Shown: positions 1-7,590, counted from the stretch's first letter. The stretch is DNA of 21,433 nt from Bacillota bacterium (GCA_023394255.1 JAEXAZ010000088.1:1-21433), one strand, 5' to 3'. Notes: generated from the letters alone by a model not told the origin. Numbers and translations: made by a program.

Positions 1-16
1 TCACTTTGTTCCTTTG

Positions 17-22
17 TATAAT
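17..22 (+). promoter_or_regulatory. possible -10 box upstream of tctC
   Basis: A perfect TATAAT lies 55 bp upstream of the tctC start. The matching -35 would fall outside the window, so the promoter cannot be confirmed and genes further upstream might belong to the same operon. It is listed only because it is the sole promoter-like element ahead of the transporter operon. Confidence 0.3.
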
Positions 23-77
23 TGTAACTGTAAATTAGCGCTTTCACCAAAATCAAATTCACTTAGGAGGTATTTCT

Positions 78-1166
78 ATGAGAAAAGCAAGTCGTATGCG
101 TTTCTTAGCTTTCTTTCTGTCGCTTTCGATGCTGGCAGGCTGCTCCAACAGCGGTGCATCTTCATCCACCTCTTCCGTTTCTTCTGCCACCCCCTCTGCT
201 TCCGCTGATTCAGCGGCCACAGTGTCCTCTGAGCCCAAAGCTGCCGACGATGATGCCGACAACTACCCCGACAAGCCTATCCGCTTTATCCTGCCCAACG
301 GCGCCGGCGGTGCTATGGAAAAATCTTCCCGAAAATGGCAGTCTTACTTTGAAAAAGCCATCGGGGTTCCCCTGCAGTTTGAGTTTGTAGAAGGCTCAGG
401 GACCCTCATTGGTACCAATGTGGTGGCGGAAGCAGAGCCCGATGGCTACACTCTTCTGATGCTCTCCGGATTTGATTTCTGCAACACAATCGCCACTCTG
501 GATGCACCCTACAAGCTGGAGGATTTTGATGTGCTGGGAATCAACATGCAGGATCCTACCGCTATCATGGTCCGCAAGGACGCCCCTTGGAACAGCTTGC
601 GGGAGCTTCTTGACTATATGAAGACCCAGCCGCCCGAAACGGTGTCCATGGCGCTGACGAACCTGGCTTGCAGCGATACTCTGGGCGTCAAGGAAATCGA
701 AGCCGCCGAAGGCGTAAAATTCAACTCGGTTGCTTTCAACAGCGGAAGCAAGGCCAGGACCGCATTGGTTGGCGGCCAGGCGGACGTTGGACACTTCTCC
801 TTATTCGGTTCTCAGGCTATTCTTGGCGATGTGAAAGTTTTGGCTATTCAGACTGCTGAGAACCCGTTCGAAGCATATAAAGACGTTCCGACGGTTAACA
901 AGGTTCTTGGAAAAGCTGTCACGGATATTACTTCTGATTACGGTGTGTTGGCTCCTGCAGGCTTTATGGAGAAATATCCCGGACGTGCTGAAAAGTTGAT
1001 TAACGCACTCCACGCAGCCTGGTCCGATCCGGAGTTTGTGTCGATGCTGGAAGAGACCGAAGAAAATAAAATTTATAATGTTTTATCGTCCGAGGATTCC
1101 ACCCAGTATATGAAGAGCCTGCTGGACTTTGTGGAGCAAAACAAAGAAATCCTGACTGGCGAATAA
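78..1166 (+). CDS. tctC: tripartite tricarboxylate transporter substrate-binding lipoprotein (TctC family)
   Basis: Extracytoplasmic solute-binding subunit of a TTT transporter, which captures a carboxylate and delivers it to TctA/TctB. The 362-aa protein opens with a basic, hydrophobic signal peptide ending in a LAGC lipobox (Cys22), so the mature protein should be lipid-anchored, as expected in a Gram-positive. A Ser/Thr/Ala-rich linker follows (about residues 23-58). The TctC/Bug fold then starts at YPDKPIRFILPNGAGG, and the EPDGYTLLML motif is typical of the family. The ATG at 78 has AGGAGG at 65-70. It is first in an operon with tctB and tctA. TctC proteins bind citrate, other di/tricarboxylates or aromatic acids, and the ligand cannot be read from the sequence. 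Family assignment is firm. Confidence 0.93.
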   Translation: MRKASRMRFLAFFLSLSMLAGCSNSGASSSTSSVSSATPSASADSAATVSSEPKAADDDADNYPDKPIRFILPNGAGGAMEKSSRKWQSYFEKAIGVPLQFEFVEGSGTLIGTNVVAEAEPDGYTLLMLSGFDFCNTIATLDAPYKLEDFDVLGINMQDPTAIMVRKDAPWNSLRELLDYMKTQPPETVSMALTNLACSDTLGVKEIEAAEGVKFNSVAFNSGSKARTALVGGQADVGHFSLFGSQAILGDVKVLAIQTAENPFEAYKDVPTVNKVLGKAVTDITSDYGVLAPAGFMEKYPGRAEKLINALHAAWSDPEFVSMLEETEENKIYNVLSSEDSTQYMKSLLDFVEQNKEILTGE

Positions 1167-1178
1167 TCTGTTACAACG

Positions 1179-1225
1179 AGGGAACAGCCAGAACGCAACA
1201 GATAAACTGTGTCTGACTGTTCCCT
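1179..1225 (+). promoter_or_regulatory. intercistronic hairpin between tctC and tctB
   Basis: Inverted repeat: nine bases (1179-1187) plus CAGA (1189-1192) pair with TCTG (1212-1215) and the complementary nine bases (1217-1225), with one C/A mismatch. A T-poor tail follows and translation restarts 35 bp downstream. Inference: a messenger-stabilising or partial-termination element that keeps the binding protein more abundant than the membrane subunits. Confidence 0.5.
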
Positions 1226-1260
1226 TTGCCTTATGTTTTTGAGTAATGGGGGTTTGCAAT

Positions 1261-1740
1261 ATGCTTATCAAATATATCCGGTTTATGACAAAGAACTATT
1301 TGTTCGCTGTCGTGGCTCTTATCTTTAGCTGCGTCTATTGGCTCAGCGCGAAAGACCTGCCGGCCAAATCCATCGACTTTCCCAAAGCTATCTTTGTAGT
1401 CTTGATCCCTCTTTTTATCTGGAATGGTGTAAATAGTGTACTGGAATTTCGTAAAACATTGAAGGATGAGAACACTCCCGAAGAGAAAAAATGGAATTGC
1501 TCTCTGAACATTACCTCTTCCAAGGTTATAGTCACTCTGATTACAGCGGTCTATACATTGCTTATCCCAGTACTTGGATTCTTTGTCTGCACAGTCATTT
1601 ATTTGGCGGTACTGGCTTTTTATCTGGGTATCCGCAAGCCGGTTTCCTTGATTCTATTCACTATCCTGTTTACTGCAGTGGTTTATGGAGTTTTCGTTAT
1701 GTGGCTTCAGGTACGGATGCCAAGCGGTATTTTATTTTAA
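1261..1740 (+). CDS. tctB: TTT transporter small membrane subunit (TctB family)
   Basis: Small integral membrane subunit of the TTT permease. The 159-aa product has four hydrophobic stretches: about residues 11-27, 39-55, 84-110 and 118-150. This matches TctB, which has four helices, low sequence conservation and about 150 residues. An in-frame ATG at 1246 would add MGVCN, but the GGGGG run at 1248-1252 then serves as ribosome site for the ATG at 1261, so 1261 is preferred. It lies between tctC and tctA, 19 bp from the latter, which is the main support because the family is divergent. Confidence 0.85.
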   Translation: MLIKYIRFMTKNYLFAVVALIFSCVYWLSAKDLPAKSIDFPKAIFVVLIPLFIWNGVNSVLEFRKTLKDENTPEEKKWNCSLNITSSKVIVTLITAVYTLLIPVLGFFVCTVIYLAVLAFYLGIRKPVSLILFTILFTAVVYGVFVMWLQVRMPSGILF

Positions 1741-1759
1741 AGAATAGGAGAGGACTTAC

Positions 1760-3271
1760 ATGGCTGATACCTTTTCCCTCATCGCGGGAGGCGCAAGCTA
1801 CCTTTTTACCCTTGAGACTTTTTTTCTATTGATTATCGGCATCTGTGTGGGCGTTATCGCGGGCAGCATCCCCGGGCTGAGTTCCTCCAATACGACCGCC
1901 ATTCTGCTCCCGCTGACACTTGGCATGTCCACGCAGGGTGCTTTGATTTTTCTGGCGGCCATCTATGTAGGCTGTCAGTATGGCGGGTCCATTCCGGCCA
2001 TCCTTTTTAAAACACCGGGTACCACGGGTGCCGGTGCCACAACCCTGGATGGTTTTCCCCTGGCACAACAGGGAAAGGCATCCTTTGCTTTAGGCATTTC
2101 CCTCACAGCCTCCTGTATCGGTGGCATCGTTGCATCTGCCCTCGCTATTTTCATTATCAAGCCCAGTGCACAGATCGCTTTAAAATTCGGACCGGCCGAA
2201 ATTTTCCTCCTGGCTCTCTTAGGAATCTGCGTCATCGTTACCGCATCGGAAAAGAATATGGCGAAGGGTCTTCTGGCCGGTGTGATCGGCCTTTTGATCG
2301 CCACCATGTCGGCGGACCCCACTTTGGGGCGTCCCCGGCTTACCTTTGGGCTCATCGAACTTTTCGACAGTATCCCCCTGATCCCCGCCTTAGTGGGTCT
2401 CTTCGCCTATCCCTCACTCATCGCCCTGGTGGGAGAAACAGCTGTTTCACGAAAGACAGACAACGCCGTGGGGAAATGGACCCAGCTTTTTGGCGGCGTC
2501 AGATATACTCTAAAAAATATTATTGGTGTCCTGCGTGCCTCCCTGATCGGGCTTTTTGTCGGCATTCTTCCCGGTGCTGGAATCGATGTGGCGGCTTTCC
2601 TCAGCTACGGTCAGGCAAAGACGTGGTCCAAGCACCCAGAAACCTTTGGTCACGGGAATCCCGAGGGCGTCATCGCTGCGGAAGCTTCCAATAACGCTGT
2701 GGTAGGCGGCGCTCTGGTCCCCTCCATCGCTTTGGGCATTCCCGGCTCCAGCACCACCGCAATCATGCTGGCGGCTCTGACCCTGCAGGGGATCAACCCC
2801 GGTCCCCAGGTCATGAATATGTATTCCCACGAAGTTTATGCCCTGTTCCTGGCGGCTCTTATGGCAAACATTCTGCTGTGGCCTTTCGGGCTTGTCTATA
2901 CCAAGGTTGTTTCCAAGCTGACGCTCACGAACACCGGCTACCTGATCCCCGCCATTTTCACGGTCTGCATGGTTGGGTCCTTTGCAACACGTGGGTTTAT
3001 GCTGGATATGTATCTGTTTATCATTTTTGGCATTCTGGGCTACATCATGACCGAGAACAATTTCCCTTATGTACCGCTGATTCTGGGACTGGTCATGGGA
3101 AAAATTGCAGAAGAGAACTTTATTGTGGCTTTCCGTTTGTCCAAAGGCAGCATGAGCATTTTCTTTGCCAACTCAATCACCTGGATTATGTGGGCTGTCA
3201 TCATCGGCGCACTGATTCTGCCAAAAATCTTAGATATGATTAAAACCCAAAAGAAAAAATCCAATCAATAA
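1760..3271 (+). CDS. tctA: TTT transporter large permease subunit (TctA family)
   Basis: Large membrane subunit of the tripartite tricarboxylate transporter, driven by an ion gradient. The 503-aa size is typical. Near the N-terminus it has the family motif GVIAGSIPGLSSSNTTAILLP, and a second related glycine/proline motif near residues 270-276 (GILPGAG), reflecting the internal repeat of the family. About 11-12 hydrophobic segments are spread over the length. AGGAGAGG at 1747-1754 precedes the ATG. It is followed 19 bp later by the aconitase-type subunit, so uptake and metabolism are co-transcribed. It ends in a lysine-rich cytoplasmic tail. Confidence 0.95.
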   Translation: MADTFSLIAGGASYLFTLETFFLLIIGICVGVIAGSIPGLSSSNTTAILLPLTLGMSTQGALIFLAAIYVGCQYGGSIPAILFKTPGTTGAGATTLDGFPLAQQGKASFALGISLTASCIGGIVASALAIFIIKPSAQIALKFGPAEIFLLALLGICVIVTASEKNMAKGLLAGVIGLLIATMSADPTLGRPRLTFGLIELFDSIPLIPALVGLFAYPSLIALVGETAVSRKTDNAVGKWTQLFGGVRYTLKNIIGVLRASLIGLFVGILPGAGIDVAAFLSYGQAKTWSKHPETFGHGNPEGVIAAEASNNAVVGGALVPSIALGIPGSSTTAIMLAALTLQGINPGPQVMNMYSHEVYALFLAALMANILLWPFGLVYTKVVSKLTLTNTGYLIPAIFTVCMVGSFATRGFMLDMYLFIIFGILGYIMTENNFPYVPLILGLVMGKIAEENFIVAFRLSKGSMSIFFANSITWIMWAVIIGALILPKILDMIKTQKKKSNQ

Positions 3272-3290
3272 AGTAAGGGGGGAGTTCAGT

Positions 3291-4568
3291 ATGGGTTCCA
3301 CAATCACCGAAAAAATTCTTGCTTCTCATAGCGGAAAAGACCGGGTCTCGCCGGGTGAGATGATTTACGCCAAAGTGGATTATCTGATTTCGAACGAAAT
3401 TAACGCTTCCATGTGCTTTAACGACTATGACCGATTGGAAAATGCCCGCATTTTTGATAAAGAGCGTATTGTCATTGTTCCTGACCATTACGCCCCCAAC
3501 AAAGATGTAAAATCTGCGGAACAGTGTAAGGTTGTTCGGACGTTTTGCAAAAGGGAAAAGCTGCCTTACTATTACGAAGTGGGACAGATGGGAATCGAGC
3601 ATGTCATCCTCCACGAAAAGGGATTCGTCGCCCCCGGAGAGCTTATCATCGGGGTAGATTCCCATTCCTGCACGCATGGCGCGATGGGCGCTTTTGCGAC
3701 AGGGGTGGCAAGTACGGACATGCTTTGTGTCATGACTTTGGGAGAAATCTGGCTCCGGGTTCCCGAAACCATCAAAATCGTCTTTAAGGGTGAACTTCCC
3801 GCCGGCATCGGCGGAAAAGACCTCATCCTTTATACGCTGGGCAAGCTGGGCCTGGAAGGCGCCCGCTACAAGGCGATTGAGTTCTATGGCGAGGCGATCT
3901 CCCAGCTTTCTATGGACAGCCGGTTTTCTCTGTGCAATATGGCCGTGGAGGCCGGTGCCAAAACAGCCATTGTTCCGCCGGATGAAAAAACCATGGCCTA
4001 TGCCAAGGAGAGATGCAATCGTCCCTTTACACCTGTTTACGCTGATGATGACGCGCATTATGAAGAAGTTTATGAATGGGATATCAGCGATTTGACGCCC
4101 CAGGTGGCCCTGCCCCATTCCCCCGCCAACGTCTGCTCTGTAAAAGAAGCGGTCCACCATGGGGAGATCCCAATTGAACAGTCCTTCATAGGGTCCTGCA
4201 CCAATGGGCGCATGGAAGATCTGCGGATTGCGGCTTCCGTTTTGAAAGGCCGCCATGTCCATGAAAATGTGCGCATGATCGTTATCCCCGGCAGCCAGGA
4301 AGTCTATCTGAATGCGGTAAAGGAAGGGCTTGTCGCCACTTTGGTGGAGGCAGGTGCTGTCGTCAGCACGCCCACATGCGGCCCCTGCGTCGGCGGTCAT
4401 ATGGGGATTCTGGCATCGGAAGAGCGGTGTGTTTCCACATCCAACCGCAATTTTGCGGGCCGCATGGGCCATATTACCAGTCAGGTTTATTTAACAGGCC
4501 CCGCCGTGGCTGCCGCTTCGGCTATCCTTGGGCGGATTGGCCTTCCCGAGGAGGTTGAGACAGCATGA
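3291..4568 (+). CDS. aconitase-superfamily hydro-lyase large subunit (3-isopropylmalate dehydratase LeuC-like)
   Basis: Iron-sulfur large subunit of a two-component hydro-lyase that moves or removes a hydroxyl group on a 2- or 3-hydroxy di/tricarboxylate. The 425-aa length fits the short (archaeal/HacA-like) LeuC type. The [4Fe-4S] ligands are visible as Cys303 (GSCTNGR) and Cys363/Cys366 (PTCGPCVGG), with the expected spacing of 60 and 3. VDSHSCTHGAMGAFATGVASTD (about 122-143) is the family substrate/cluster segment. A GGGGGGAG site precedes the ATG. Context argues against leucine biosynthesis: no leuA or leuB is present and the gene follows a carboxylate transporter. Candidate activities from known relatives include isopropylmalate isomerase, homoaconitase, citramalate/dimethylmalate dehydratase or a new substrate. 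Fold is firm, substrate unknown. Confidence 0.9.
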   Translation: MGSTITEKILASHSGKDRVSPGEMIYAKVDYLISNEINASMCFNDYDRLENARIFDKERIVIVPDHYAPNKDVKSAEQCKVVRTFCKREKLPYYYEVGQMGIEHVILHEKGFVAPGELIIGVDSHSCTHGAMGAFATGVASTDMLCVMTLGEIWLRVPETIKIVFKGELPAGIGGKDLILYTLGKLGLEGARYKAIEFYGEAISQLSMDSRFSLCNMAVEAGAKTAIVPPDEKTMAYAKERCNRPFTPVYADDDAHYEEVYEWDISDLTPQVALPHSPANVCSVKEAVHHGEIPIEQSFIGSCTNGRMEDLRIAASVLKGRHVHENVRMIVIPGSQEVYLNAVKEGLVATLVEAGAVVSTPTCGPCVGGHMGILASEERCVSTSNRNFAGRMGHITSQVYLTGPAVAAASAILGRIGLPEEVETA

Positions 4569-5077
4569 ACAGTACCTTTCGCGGCAATGCATGGATTTTC
4601 AGCGATCATATCGATACCGACATGATTATTCCGAGCCGCTTTCTTATAACAGACAACGAAACTGAATTAGGGGAACATGCTTTTGCCGATACCAATCCGG
4701 AATTCTCTTCCTCTGTAAGATCCGGTGACATTCTGGTGGCCGGCCGGAACTTTGGCTGCGGCAGTTCCCGTGAGCACGCCCCATTGGCAATCAGGGGCGC
4801 GGGTATCTCCTGCATTGTGGCTGAATCCTTTGCCCGGACCTTTTTCCGCAACTGCATCAACAGAGGATTTCTTGCCATTGAGTTCCCGGGAGCCCGAAAC
4901 TTCATCCATCAGGGGGACCGGTTGTGCATCAATGTGGAAAGCGGAAAGATTACCAATGAGACAACGGCGAAAGAATATGCGTTTGAACCGGTTCCCGCCT
5001 TTATGCTGGAAATCTGCAAAAACGGAGGCCTCTTCCAGTTCATTCAGTCGCAGCTGAACAAAAGGGTTTCCTTATAA
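4565..5077 (+). CDS. aconitase-superfamily hydro-lyase small (swivel) subunit (LeuD-like)
   Basis: Small swivel-domain subunit partnering the preceding LeuC-like protein. The 170-aa protein contains DHIDTDMIIPSRFL (about 14-27) and FGCGSSREHAP (about 63-73), the hallmarks of LeuD-type subunits. The four bases ATGA overlap the stop of the large subunit, so translation is coupled, and GAGGAGG lies just upstream. In IPM isomerases and homoaconitases the loop after the IIP motif (often YLRT- or YLxT-like) helps choose the substrate. Here it reads FLIT, which fits a substrate different from standard isopropylmalate, though this is inference. Confidence 0.9.
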   Translation: MNSTFRGNAWIFSDHIDTDMIIPSRFLITDNETELGEHAFADTNPEFSSSVRSGDILVAGRNFGCGSSREHAPLAIRGAGISCIVAESFARTFFRNCINRGFLAIEFPGARNFIHQGDRLCINVESGKITNETTAKEYAFEPVPAFMLEICKNGGLFQFIQSQLNKRVSL

Positions 5078-5172
5078 CATAAGGAAATGGTTACACGGCA
5101 ATCCTTGCCGATATATATTTGAGACAGTTTATATCGTTCACCACGATCAGTGTTTCGGAAAGAAGGTATACT

Positions 5173-6162
5173 TTGAAAAAAATTATGAACCAGCCCGGAG
5201 ACATCGTAGCCGAGATGCTCAAAGGACTGGAGCTGTCCGACCCGCAGATTATCTCTTTCCCGAAGGAGCGGGTTGTGGCCCGCCGGGAAAAGGCGAAGAA
5301 AGTAGGAATTGTCTCTGTTGGTGGCAGCGGCCACGAACCCGCCCACGCGGGATATGTGGGTAAAGGCATGCTGGACGCGGCGGTAGCGGGAAACATTTTT
5401 GCTTCCCCCAGCCCCGACCAGATGCTGAAAGGCATCCAGGAAGCCAATGCCGGTCAGGGCATCCTGATGATCTTAATGAATTACACCGGCGACAGGATGA
5501 ACTTCTCCATGGCCCAAGAGCTGGCGGAGATGGAAGACATCGAAGTAGACCATGTCGTGGTAAAGGACGACGTTGCGGTTCCGGACAGCACCTATTCCGC
5601 CGGCCGCAGAGGCATCGCCGGTACCATTCTGATTCACAAAATTGCCGGGGCCATGGCGGAACGCGGCGCCAGCCTGACGGAAGTCAAACGCGTGGCGGAA
5701 AAGACCGTCGGTTTTGTGCGCACCATGGGGATGTCTATGACGGCATGCACCCTTCCGGGATTGGACAAGCCCGGCTTTGTGCTCGATGAAAATGAAATTG
5801 AAATCGGCATGGGAATTCATGGCGAACCCGGCATCGAGAAGACGGTTATGAAGACCTCCAAAGAAATTGCGGAAATTCTGGTGGAGAAAATTCTGGCTGA
5901 TTACGATTACAGCAATTCCGAAGTTGCCCTGATGATAAACGGTCTGGGCGCCACGCCTCTCATTGAACTTTATGTTCTGACCAACGACGTAGCTGCTTTG
6001 CTACGGGAAAAAAATATCCAGCTCCACCGGGTTCTCGTAGGAAACTACATGACTTCTCTGGAAATGGCGGGATGCTCGGTTTCTCTTCTGAAGCTGGATG
6101 AAGAACTCGCAGCGTTGCTGGACGATCCCTGCGACACGCCGGGACTAAAAATAATGGGCTGA
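5173..6162 (+). CDS. dhaK: dihydroxyacetone kinase-type subunit DhaK
   Basis: Substrate-binding subunit of a dihydroxyacetone-type kinase. I place the start at TTG 5173 (329 aa), preceded by GAAAGAAGG at 5158-5166, because DhaK proteins begin MKKIINQP-like; the in-frame ATG at 5119 would add 18 residues unlike the family. GSGHEPAHAGYVGKGML (about 51-67) holds His54, NYTGDRMNF holds Asp107, and GIHGEPG holds His216. These match E. coli His56, Asp109 and the covalent hemiaminal His218 with a constant offset of two. The hydroxyketone-binding chemistry therefore looks intact. It follows leuD-like by 95 bp and precedes dhaL by 15 bp. Known relatives phosphorylate dihydroxyacetone or tetruloses such as erythrulose; the real substrate here is open. 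Confidence 0.93.
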   Translation: MKKIMNQPGDIVAEMLKGLELSDPQIISFPKERVVARREKAKKVGIVSVGGSGHEPAHAGYVGKGMLDAAVAGNIFASPSPDQMLKGIQEANAGQGILMILMNYTGDRMNFSMAQELAEMEDIEVDHVVVKDDVAVPDSTYSAGRRGIAGTILIHKIAGAMAERGASLTEVKRVAEKTVGFVRTMGMSMTACTLPGLDKPGFVLDENEIEIGMGIHGEPGIEKTVMKTSKEIAEILVEKILADYDYSNSEVALMINGLGATPLIELYVLTNDVAALLREKNIQLHRVLVGNYMTSLEMAGCSVSLLKLDEELAALLDDPCDTPGLKIMG

Positions 6163-6177
6163 ATGGGGGCGTAATGA

Positions 6178-6828
6178 ATGTTTCAAATGGATTGCGGTCA
6201 GTACCTTTCCTACATCAGGAAGGCCGCAGAAGTCATTTCCCAAAATGGTGAGTATATCACCGCTCTGGATGCGGCTATTGCCGACGGGGACCACTGGCTG
6301 AATATCAATATCGGGTTTCAAAAGCTGTTGGAAAGTTCGGAAGAGTTTTGTCAGGCCGTTGATTTTCAAGAGTTCTTTAAAAAACTGGCCATGGCTACTA
6401 TGTCTGCCATGGGCGGCACTTCGGGCGCACTCTACGGAAGCGCTTATCTTTCCGCTTCCAAGGTTCTTAAAGATGTCACGAGCCTGAACGACGCCCTGCT
6501 TGCACAGGTGCTCACCACTTGGGCGGAAGCTTTTATGAAGCGAGGCAACACCGCACCTGGCGACAAAACGATGGTCGACACCATTTACCCCGCGGCAAAA
6601 GCCTATTCCGAGGCGGTCGCAAGAGGTGCTTCTTCTGAAGAGGCTCTTGCCATTCTGAAAAAAGCCGCTCAGGATGGTGCCGAAAGCACAAGGGATATGG
6701 AAGCCGCCAAAGGGAGAGCCAGTAATCAGCCTGATAAAGGGATCGGACATCTCGATCCCGGGGCAGTTACCTTCAGTATGCAGCTAACCTGTCTTGCGGA
6801 CTATCTCACGGAGAACTGCATTCGTTGA
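6178..6828 (+). CDS. dhaL: dihydroxyacetone kinase-type nucleotide-binding subunit DhaL
   Basis: Nucleotide-binding subunit that works with DhaK. The 216-aa protein has the metal/ADP-binding aspartates Asp31, Asp36 and Asp38 in LDAAIADGDHW, in the same spacing as E. coli Asp30, Asp35 and Asp37. Also present are GGTSGALYG (about 80-88), GDKTMVDT, and the C-terminal GRASNQPDKGIGHLDPGA. Unusual: the glycine after DGDH is Trp40 and the following NM is NI. No dhaM (the PTS phosphoryl donor) follows, so phosphate must come from ATP, or DhaM is encoded elsewhere. GGGGGCG upstream serves as ribosome site. This is the last intact gene of the operon. Confidence 0.92.
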   Translation: MFQMDCGQYLSYIRKAAEVISQNGEYITALDAAIADGDHWLNINIGFQKLLESSEEFCQAVDFQEFFKKLAMATMSAMGGTSGALYGSAYLSASKVLKDVTSLNDALLAQVLTTWAEAFMKRGNTAPGDKTMVDTIYPAAKAYSEAVARGASSEEALAILKKAAQDGAESTRDMEAAKGRASNQPDKGIGHLDPGAVTFSMQLTCLADYLTENCIR

Positions 6829-6860
6829 CAACGCCTAAAGAGAAATCTTTGGAACCTTGG

Positions 6861-6939
6861 GAGGTTGCCAAAAAACTGGAGCGCGTTGTCGAACGGATGC
6901 GGTCTATGGTAAGGGACGTCGCGGTATTTGAATATTCCA
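6861..6939 (+). pseudogene. 3' fragment of a YgiT-type antitoxin gene
   Basis: These 79 bases match 14586-14664, inside the intact antitoxin gene, at 73 of 79 positions by direct comparison. They translate to the same helix (EVAKKLE-VVERMRSMVRDVAVFEYS). The zinc-finger half is missing, and the reading frame runs on into unrelated residues until 7043. A TTG overlapping the dhaL stop (6825) could open this frame, but nothing suggests a functional product. Best read as a relic of a second toxin-antitoxin copy, or of recombination between copies. Confidence 0.8.
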
Positions 6940-6995
6940 GACCGGGAGATTTGTGCGGCGGCCTTTCTGTTTTTTGCAGTCGGATTCTTCAGCTC

Positions 6996-7031
6996 TATGT
7001 CCTGTCTGCCGTTTTGGGCAGACAGGACATA
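6996..7031 (+). terminator. perfect 15-bp hairpin after the dhaKL region
   Basis: Arms 6996-7010 and 7017-7031 are perfectly complementary around a 6-base loop (GTTTTG), followed by only a short TTT. It lies 168 bp downstream of dhaL and just beyond the 3' end of the dead lysR on the other strand. It probably ends the transporter/kinase transcript and may act in both directions. The weak T-tract lowers confidence. Confidence 0.6.
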
Positions 7032-7066
7032 TTTGCAAGCTGAAAGAATAAGTGAACAAGCAATTG

Positions 7067-7545
7067 CTAAAGGTGAAACAGTGGATCCCCTTTGATTAGT
7101 TCAACAAAAACCTTTTTATGTTCGAAACTGCCCTGGCTTTCACGGCAGACCAGAATATCACTGTGGTATCATACAGGGTCAAGCCGAAAAATGCGTATGT
7201 TTTCAACGCCCTGTGCGTAAGGGATGGGCATAAAAGCAATACCCGCGCCTTTCGAAACCATTGCCGACGTGGCATGTTTGTAGCTGCTTTCATAGATTTT
7301 TAAAGTAATACGGGGAGAAGTGCCCCTGAAAGGCAGGCAAAATATCCGCGGCCATCTGCACTCCCCACTGAGAGGATATCCCCATTCGTATGCCGCCCTC
7401 ATTCCTGAGGGCGGCAATATTGCTGTAAAGCGTTTTTTAATGTACGGGACAGCTTTTGATGCCTACACATACAGGCCTTCGGCAGCGCGGGTAATCTTTT
7501 CTGTTCGGCAGTCTCTAAAATGTATTCTAAATATTCGGTGTCCGC
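7067..7545 (-). pseudogene. degraded LysR-family regulator gene
   Basis: Reading the minus strand from about 7545 gives EYLEYILETAEQK, then after a frame change ITRAAEGLYV followed by a stop, then after another change LSRTLKNALQQY. Together these are the N-terminal winged helix-turn-helix of LysR regulators. The sequence then jumps to a C-terminal effector-domain segment (about 7350-7175) reading VSKGAGIAFMPIPYA and IRIFRLDP, an in-frame TGA, and YHSDILVCRE and HKKVFVELI before the final stop at 7067. Only about 150 of the usual 300 codons remain, so roughly 160 central codons are gone. The start position reads GCG, 6 bases after GGAAG. It is divergent from gudD, the classic position for a LysR activator of that gene. 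Confidence 0.82.
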
Positions 7546-7567
7546 AAAATTCTTCCCACTAGTAAAA

Positions 7568-7590
7568 ATAATGCTGCATATTAACATTAT
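7568..7590. promoter_or_regulatory. LysR-type operator palindrome upstream of gudD
   Basis: ATAATG (7568-7573), 11 bases, then CATTAT (7585-7590): a perfect inverted repeat with the T-N11-A geometry of LysR-family boxes. It ends 3 bp before the gudD -35 element and begins 23 bp outside the start of the degraded lysR. Position and geometry suggest it was the activator site of that now-dead regulator. Confidence 0.6.

Noticed and set aside
3240..4472. 410-codon open frame on the minus strand opposite the LeuC-like gene
   Set aside because: Shadow of a highly conserved coding gene; no family features, and the + strand product has complete catalytic motifs and a ribosome site.
5119..5172. ATG 5119 as start of DhaK
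   Set aside because: It would add 18 residues with no family similarity and has no good ribosome site; TTG 5173 has GAAAGAAGG and gives the canonical N-terminus.
6825..7043. 72-aa ORF after dhaL as a real gene
   Set aside because: Only the 79-bp antitoxin-like piece has homology; the rest is unrelated sequence running into a hairpin.
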